Positions 59,953 through 64,000 of a stretch of 64,000 bases of DNA are shown piece by piece. Location: assembly GCF_905475345.1 (NCBI RefSeq), contig NC_066595.1, positions 3,223,001-3,287,000 on the forward strand, read 5' to 3'. The stretch is from Vespula vulgaris (Eukaryota > Arthropoda > Insecta > Hymenoptera > Vespidae). The first letter of the stretch is position 1. Every line of letters starts with the position of its first letter. The position numbers and the translations under genes were made by a program. The notes beneath the pieces were generated by a model. That model searched no databases and had not been told where the DNA came from. It saw nothing but the letters and a program-made list of their open reading frames with translations.

Positions 59953-60535
59953 GGAAGATAGGTATAAAGAGAAAAAGATATAGAAACAAATAGAAAAATA
60001 AAGGTTATGTACGACTCAACTCAATGATATAACAACAATTCGTAATAAATGCGTTACCCTTTTCGTCGTTACCAATATTGATAAGACTTGTTAATGAACA
60101 AATCTAAACGGTGAGGTGAAAGAAAACGAAAACGAGGAATAAAAAAAAACCAAACGGAAGTAAAAACAAAATAAAAAAGATTAAAAGAGCAAAACGCAAG
60201 CAAGTAAAAAAATGAAATGGCATCCTAACCTTTTCGAGTTGATCCAAGGCGATGGCGGCGTCGGTCCAGCTCGGTCTGACGTATAAATCAGACTCGTGAC
60301 GTCGTTTGTTGCTTTCGGCGATGGCCTTAGCGAAATTATTTTCGCAACGATGAACATTCCCATTTAATGGCGTGGCTAAACTCGTAGTAGTAATAGTCGT
60401 CGTCGCCGTCGTCGTCGTCGACGTCGTCGTCGTCGTCGTCGTAGCCGTGTTCGTCGACGAGGAAGAGGACGACGACGTCTGCAAGACGGAAGGGCGTCCC
60501 GCTAGGATCCCTGTTGGGCCGGACGCAGAAACCAT
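33658..60535 (-). CDS. ptc: Patched, Hedgehog receptor (12-span RND-type protein), 11 coding exons
   Basis: Patched inhibits Smoothened, probably by moving sterol, and is itself inhibited by bound Hedgehog. Coding exons: 60230-60535, 49993-50185, 41249-41438, 40653-40722, 39761-39858, 39466-39679, 36869-37276, 34934-36775, 34363-34851, 33979-34102 and 33658-33800; all phases close, giving 1358 residues (Drosophila 1286). The N-terminus ends with the conserved RPSWTDAAIALDQLEK; first membrane span about 134-150. Extracellular loop 1 carries HIDWSQEKASQVLETW; the sterol-sensing domain spans about 475-640. TM4 reads GVHD (558-559) and TM10 reads AVHFTVH (H1100). Loop 2 contains LELTDLVPQNSNEHAF. 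The tail after TM12 ends VTATANIKVEVHTPL and a Ser-rich exon. I see no PPxY motif in the tail. A TGA lies in frame just before the start codon, fixing the start. Confidence 0.96.
34934..37276 (-). CDS. ptc: Patched coding exons 7 and 8 (sterol-sensing domain, second loop, TM7-TM10)
   Basis: Exon 7 is 36869-37276, exon 8 is 34934-36775. Between them lies a 93-base intron (36776-36868) with GTGAGT and TTACAG ends. It contains no stop and keeps the frame, so a plain ORF reading joins both exons and inserts 31 foreign residues in the middle of a membrane span. Removing it gives ALM-LFYAG, in line with other Patched proteins. Confidence 0.9.
37277..39465 (-). other. Patched intron 6
   Basis: 2.2 kb. 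It holds a GA tract (37627-37664), a GC-richer stretch at 37280-37570 including GCCGCCAT at 37557-37564, poly-A near 38750, and no protein-like frame. Confidence 0.6.
37627..37664. repeat. (GA)n microsatellite in patched intron 6
   Basis: About 18 GA units. Confidence 0.9.
39466..39858 (-). CDS. ptc: Patched coding exons 5 and 6
   Basis: Exon 5 (39761-39858) encodes IFDSIIPCAIITPLDCFWEG and exon 6 (39466-39679) encodes the following part of extracellular loop 1, with PVQWTNLNPSGML. Both are highly conserved in Patched. Spliced phase 2. Confidence 0.93.
40528..40604. repeat. (GA)n purine tract in patched intron 4
   Basis: Two GA arrays separated by AAAGGAGAGG, immediately 3' of coding exon 4 on the gene strand (about 50 bp from its donor). 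Confidence 0.9.
40653..40722 (-). CDS. ptc: Patched coding exon 4
   Basis: 70 bases encoding WRLKDMCYAPSIP and the next residues to YIDQ, part of loop 1. Too short to show as an ORF; found by splice sites, phase and the conserved RLKDMCYAP motif. Confidence 0.93.
41249..41438 (-). CDS. ptc: Patched coding exon 3
   Basis: 190 bases encoding EGGRLQKELKYASEALGE and the following LVIQTPRHPGANIL block, characteristic of Patched right after TM1. Acceptor and donor phases (1 and 2) match exons 2 and 4. Confidence 0.94.
41891..41940. repeat. (TA)n microsatellite in patched intron 2
   Basis: About 20 TA units flanked by GT and CA. Confidence 0.9.
43188..43196 (+). promoter_or_regulatory. Ci/Gli-like motif GACCACCCG in patched intron 2
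   Basis: Eight of nine bases of the Ci/Gli consensus GACCACCCA. The same 9-mer with a G before it recurs at 51169 and 58655 in this gene. Motif match only. Confidence 0.4.
43328..43396. repeat. (ATT)n microsatellite in patched intron 2
   Basis: About 23 perfect ATT units. Confidence 0.95.
43617..43643. repeat. (GT)n microsatellite
   Basis: About 13 GT units. Confidence 0.9.
44338..44418. repeat. GAA/GGA polypurine tract
   Basis: Pure purine stretch made largely of GAA and GGA triplets; a candidate for triplex-forming DNA. Confidence 0.85.
44519..44570. repeat. (CT)n polypyrimidine tract
   Basis: About 25 CT units with few interruptions; opposite strand bias from the purine tract 100 bp to its left. 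Confidence 0.9.
46643..46651 (+). promoter_or_regulatory. Ci/Gli-like motif GGCCACCCA in patched intron 2
   Basis: Complement of TGGGTGGCC, a known one-mismatch Gli site. Motif match only. Confidence 0.35.
48511..48540. repeat. (TTTA)n microsatellite
   Basis: About seven perfect units. Confidence 0.85.
49627..49635 (+). promoter_or_regulatory. Ci/Gli-like motif GGCCACCCA near patched exon 2
   Basis: Second copy of this 9-mer, about 360 bp from exon 2. A further one-mismatch form, TCGGTGGTC, lies at 49708-49716. Confidence 0.4.
49993..50185 (-). CDS. ptc: Patched coding exon 2 (first membrane span)
   Basis: 193 bases. Encodes GKAEGQRSAVWIRARLQDQL, the first transmembrane helix (VLFVAILALATFCVAL) and SKVEQLWVQ. 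This block is among the most conserved parts of Patched. Phase 0 at the acceptor, phase 1 at the donor. Confidence 0.95.
51169..51177 (+). promoter_or_regulatory. Ci/Gli-like motif GACCACCCG in patched intron 1
   Basis: Second of three identical 9-mers in the gene; lies in an island of non-repetitive sequence between purine-rich tracts. Confidence 0.45.
51446..51472. repeat. (TTTA)n microsatellite
   Basis: About six perfect units. Confidence 0.85.
51869..51880. promoter_or_regulatory. Palindrome ATGGCCGGCCAT in patched intron 1
   Basis: A 12-bp perfect palindrome that holds two GCCAT cores, the recognition core of PHO/YY1, in opposite orientation. Function inferred from the motif only. Confidence 0.3.
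54254..54288. repeat. (CT)n tract
   Basis: About 17 CT units. Confidence 0.9.
55546..55594. repeat. (GA)n tract
   Basis: About 24 GA units inside a larger purine-rich region at 55400-55800. Confidence 0.9.
56144..56209. repeat. (CT)n tract, longest in the window
   Basis: About 33 uninterrupted TC units. Confidence 0.95.
57920..58005. repeat. (GAA)n-type polypurine tract
   Basis: GAA and GGA triplets over about 85 bases, nearly all purine. Confidence 0.85.
58517..58581. repeat. Compound (CT)n(TA)n microsatellite
   Basis: CT array running directly into a TA array. Confidence 0.9.
58655..58663 (+). promoter_or_regulatory. Ci/Gli-like motif GACCACCCG in patched intron 1
   Basis: Third identical 9-mer, about 1.6 kb inside the intron from exon 1. 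Confidence 0.45.
60230..60535 (-). CDS. ptc: Patched coding exon 1 (N-terminus)
   Basis: 102 codons. Residues 1-60 are a Ser/Thr tract made by Asp/Thr-type triplet repeats (GAC/ACG on the two strands, 60396-60475); residues 62-102 carry NFAKAIAESNKR and RPSWTDAAIALDQLEK, typical of Patched. The donor is GTTAGG at 60224-60229, a weaker but usable site. An in-frame TGA stands nine bases before the ATG. Confidence 0.93.
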
Positions 60536-61199
60536 GATCCGTCATGCATTCGCCCCGGCACGTCGCTCTGTGTAACTATTTTTAATATCCCCTTCTTCTT
60601 CCACCTCCTTCTCCTCCTCCTCCTCTTCCCACCACCACCGCCACCTCCCGCCCTCCTCCCGCCGTCCTCCTCCACCTCCACTTCTTTCTCCACCTCCACC
60701 GTCTCCACGTGTCTTATACACGGGGGTGTAGGGGGTGGGGATAAAGGAGGAGACCCAAAGGTTTTCTTAAGGTTTAGTTATTTCGTGGAAAGTCGTCCTT
60801 TCTCGGTTATAAGAGAAAATCGCATAAACGAGTACGTGAGATACAAATCGACGAAATTCTGGCTCGTCCCAATCGATAAATTCAAATTCCCGCCAAATAT
60901 GTCAGGAATGTCTACCTTAACGTGACGTGCGACGTGACGTAACACGAGAATATTCTCGCGGTAACACGCGAAAAAGATAACCTCTTCTAACGGCCAAAGG
61001 ATTATATATATATATATGTACGTGTGTATATATTTATGTGTGTGTGTGTATATATATATCTCACAAAACTGTTCTGGATTAGTTGTTCTCACTTTTTCTT
61101 TTCTTCTTCTCTTGGCCTTTTCGTGTGAATCGTATGTATATTCTAATTCTTTTCCTTCTTCTTCTTCCTCTTCCTTCTTCTTTTTCTTCTTTATAATTA

Positions 61200-61201
<2 letters not shown>

Positions 61202-61252
<51 letters not shown>
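61202..61252. repeat. (TTA)n microsatellite
   Basis: About 16 units. Confidence 0.9.
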
Positions 61253-61253
<1 letters not shown>

Positions 61254-61933
61254 TCTTACACACTATACAAAAGTTTGCACTCCGTTGAACAAAACACAAC
61301 TGCAATTGCACCGTTTTTACACGAAATCAAACCCGAACGTCGAGGAATAATACGGAAGAAAAAGTAAAGAATGAACGAATGAATGAAAGGTAGGAAGGAA
61401 GAAAGGAAGATAAAAAAAATGCAACTTGGGAAACACGAGTTAACGAGGGATAAAACAACAAAGTTGACGCGCGCCAAGCGTGCGTAGTAAAGAAGACGTC
61501 GTCGTACGCGAAGAGAACGAAAGAGAAAGAGCGCGCTCCCGCTTATAGATTAGCTGCTCGTACCGCTGCTCGAGCGTAAATACGAACCTGCACCTCTCTT
61601 TTCTTCCTCCCTTCCACCGCGACCGACTTGAGTACAACCCCCCACCCCTCCACTACCGCTTCATCTTTATGCTAACCCTTCTCCTTCTTCCTCTTCTTTT
61701 CTCTCTCTCTCTCTCCCTCTGTTTCTTTCTCCCTCTATCTGTCTCTTACTATCTCACTCTCACTCTCTCGTCTCTCTCCTTCTTCTCGATTCACACCGAC
61801 ACGAGCCGCGCGGCGCACACGCGAGGACTGTTTTGAAATATCGCGCGACCACCGTGAAGCTATCCGCGGCTCGTTTTCGCGCGAAACTTGCAGAGCGCGC
61901 GCGCGCGCGCGGCTACACTCGCTCGTTCTCTCG

Positions 61934-61969
<36 letters not shown>

Positions 61970-62262
61970 AGGAGACAGTGTGTGTGAGAGAGAGAAAGAG
62001 ATAGAGAAGGGAAAGGGAGGGAGGAGAAAACACGTGCTTTTCACGTAGCTTACCATATACCGTGTTCCATTTATTCTTTATGGTATATTCTCGACAATAT
62101 TCGTAAAAATGTTTATTCTCATTCAACGAACATCCGGTTCACGCACGTAGGCGTAAGTATCGTCTTAAAGAAGAAGCAGGCACACGCGTGTGTCGTCAAC
62201 GCCAGACGAAGAAAGAAGAAGAAGAAGAAGACCGAGAGTGTTCCACGGTCCAGCGACGAACA

Positions 62263-62264
<2 letters not shown>

Positions 62265-62318
<54 letters not shown>
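62265..62318. repeat. (CT)n tract
   Basis: About 27 uninterrupted units upstream of patched. Confidence 0.95.
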
Positions 62319-62320
<2 letters not shown>

Positions 62321-63508
62321 CAGCGAGTTATCACGTCTTCTCTTTTCTTCCTTCTTCTTCCCCTTCTCGCACGATCCTTCTTCTTCGTCTTTCTTTCTTT
62401 CTTTTGATGCTTCTCGTCGTTGCCTTCTCGCTGCCAACTTCGTAATATTCTTCCTCGCGTATCTTATTCTCTTCGTCGTCCTCGTCGCCGTCTTTATTAT
62501 CGGACACCGGCGTACACGACCGCCGCTTAGAGCAGTCTAAGTCCGTACTAAACGAAACGCGCTGCCACATTTCTTTCGTGGCCTGCGCCGGCCATAGTTG
62601 ACGGGCCCTCCCCTCTCCAGCGCCACAGCGTGATCGGACCGCGCGAATACACAGGACCGTACGTAGTTCCATCGAGTACCCGCGACACATTGTACTTGAA
62701 AAAACTTTCGTTGCGTATCTTTAAACTTTACACGTTGAAACCAAGTTGACAAAACATTTTTATCTGCACGTCGTCGAAGTGAAAGATCACGTCACGACTA
62801 TTTAACGTTACACATTTTAATTGTAACTATTCGACCGAAACTCATCTACTACGAACTGATACTACATTGTAAAAATTAACGTATAAATGAAATACGAAAG
62901 TCTTTCGTTGGAACTATCTACGCGTGGAATTAGTTCGCGTTAAATAATGTAATACATATATAAATAAATACGCACATATATACAAGCAATATACATACAA
63001 AAGATATATTTTCGCGACTGGACACGCGACTCGATACGCGAGTGACCAACCGAATGACATCAGAGCCGAGTATAACCGAAAATGGCCGAAGCTGGACTGC
63101 CTCGCACGGGATTGGTCGGTACGAGTGGCGTTCTCCGTTGCTAGGATACGCCGATGCGCCGTGCGATCGGTCGAGGGGAGCACAACGCTGGACCACACAC
63201 GCGGTACCATTTTCCCTCGAGCAATAACATTACCCACACAGAGACGCGCCTCCTTACGCGACACGCACGAGGGCGCGGGGATCGCTGCGGTCTTCTCGGT
63301 TCTCTCTCTCTCTCTCTCGCTCTCGCTCATACCTCGTCTCTTTCCCTCTCTTTCTCATCTTTTCCTATTCTCCTCTCGTTCTTTCTACCCTCTCCGTCGT
63401 TCCCTTCTACCGCACCGTTCTGAAAGCTTTATATACGCACCGCGTCTCACGCGGCGTATCCTAGAACGAGGAAGATAGAGATAGAAAGGGTTAGGAACAG
63501 GATCCAAG

Positions 63509-63513
<5 letters not shown>

Positions 63514-63558
<45 letters not shown>
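63514..63558. repeat. (GA)n tract
   Basis: About 22 uninterrupted units. Confidence 0.95.
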
Positions 63559-63560
<2 letters not shown>

Positions 63561-64000
63561 TCCACTAATTCATCGGACCTTAACAAGAACCTGGCCGAAA
63601 TCCTTTAATCAAGATCGTCTACCGGAAATGAGACAATTCCTAAAGACGATGCCACGACTTCATATGTGTCCGGTCGAGACAGCAGGTACGAATATTAATA
63701 GAAGAAATTCTCGAGACTTAACTTGACGATATAGATACGATATTTCTTATTACTTTTTTTCTTCCTTCCAACTTCCTCCTCCTCCTCCTCCTCTTCTTCC
63801 TACCAATTTACCTACCCCTCTTTAACCCTTTCACCCCATCCCTATGTAAAATCTCACCGTGAATGCACCGTTGTGGTTAAAGGGATCGCGTGCTCTTGCG
63901 GTACGCCTCAAACACTTTTCGTAAGCGGTTAATAGGTTATATTTTTCGCGAATGCGTTAAAGGTGTCGGAAGGATAGCGGAATTGTTATTTATCGATAAT

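Larger units (their letters stand above)
50186..60229 (-). other. Patched intron 1 (10.0 kb)
   Basis: No gene supported. Long GA and CT tracts alternate with islands of unique sequence at about 50570-50700, 51100-51210, 51590-51750, 51860-51890, 52370-52510 and 54345-54440, which are candidates for enhancers of patched. Ci/Gli-like motifs at 51169-51177 and 58655-58663. Confidence 0.6.
60536..64000 (-). promoter_or_regulatory. Upstream region of patched: presumed 5' UTR and promoter
   Basis: No convincing coding frame. CpG-dense stretches occur at about 61795-61925 and 62480-62700, and a further GC-rich, non-repetitive block at about 63010-63290. Any of these could contain the transcription start. 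(TTA)n at 61202-61252, (CT)n at 62265-62318 and (GA)n at 63514-63558 interrupt the region. TATCGATA occurs at 63991-63998. Confidence 0.5.

Noticed and set aside
60778..61311. 177-codon minus-strand frame
   Set aside because: Poly-Ile, poly-Lys and poly-Glu from TTA and GAA repeats; no protein signature.
1..64000. tRNA, rRNA, CRISPR, transposon terminal repeats
   Set aside because: No cloverleaf-type segment, rRNA core, spaced repeats or paired inverted repeats with target duplications were noticed on reading; a tRNAscan or RepeatMasker run would be decisive.

Overview
The window is nuclear DNA from an insect, most probably a vespid wasp (Vespa or Vespula type). Three signs support this. Genes are split by short AT-rich introns with GT-AG borders. 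AT, AAT, GA and CT microsatellites are very frequent. A tandem array of three secreted phospholipase A1 genes is present, and the middle copy has the features of the vespid venom enzyme. I see no bacterial, viral, rRNA, tRNA or CRISPR feature. The genus is an inference.

Layout, left to right. (1) 1-5221 (+): 3' part of CNOT4, a CCR4-NOT-associated ubiquitin ligase. (2) 7271-9268 (-): complete cereblon. (3) 10456-11913 (+): beta-1,4-galactosyltransferase 7, with a poly-Asn tail made by an AAT microsatellite. (4) 12447-15224 (-): single-exon THAP protein of 925 residues with a P-element-transposase-like C-terminal remnant. (5) 16455-16853 (+): TIM16/Magmas, head to head with the THAP gene across an intergenic region holding three TATCGATA (DRE) motifs. 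(6) 17360-19914 (-): EXD2 nuclease, with one GC-AG intron. (7) 20539-21628 (+): ERCC1. (8) 22813-31325 (+): three tandem phospholipase A1 genes (A, B, C). Each has seven coding exons, an intact catalytic triad and a TATA box about 95-106 bp before the start codon. (9) 33658-60535 (-): patched, the Hedgehog receptor, 11 coding exons over 27 kb, with first and second introns of 10.0 and 8.6 kb. (10) 60536-64000: its upstream region, with CpG-rich stretches.

Most genes in the left half are housekeeping functions (RNA decay, protein turnover, glycosylation, mitochondrial import, DNA repair), set close together in AT-rich sequence. The PLA1 array is the lineage-specific insertion between ERCC1 and patched. 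Copy A looks like a mosaic: its 5' exons resemble copy C, and its 3' exons, introns and 3' UTR resemble copy B, as expected from gene conversion. Copy C has a tandem NAGNAG acceptor at which one of the two AGs gives an immediate stop codon. From about 34 kb rightwards the exons are clearly richer in GC, and the introns fill with long polypurine/polypyrimidine tracts. The patched introns also hold several copies of Ci/Gli-like 9-mers, consistent with Hedgehog feedback control.

Exon borders were set by hand from splice signals, reading phase and remembered family sequences. No alignment or transcript was available. Each complete gene model closes in frame.
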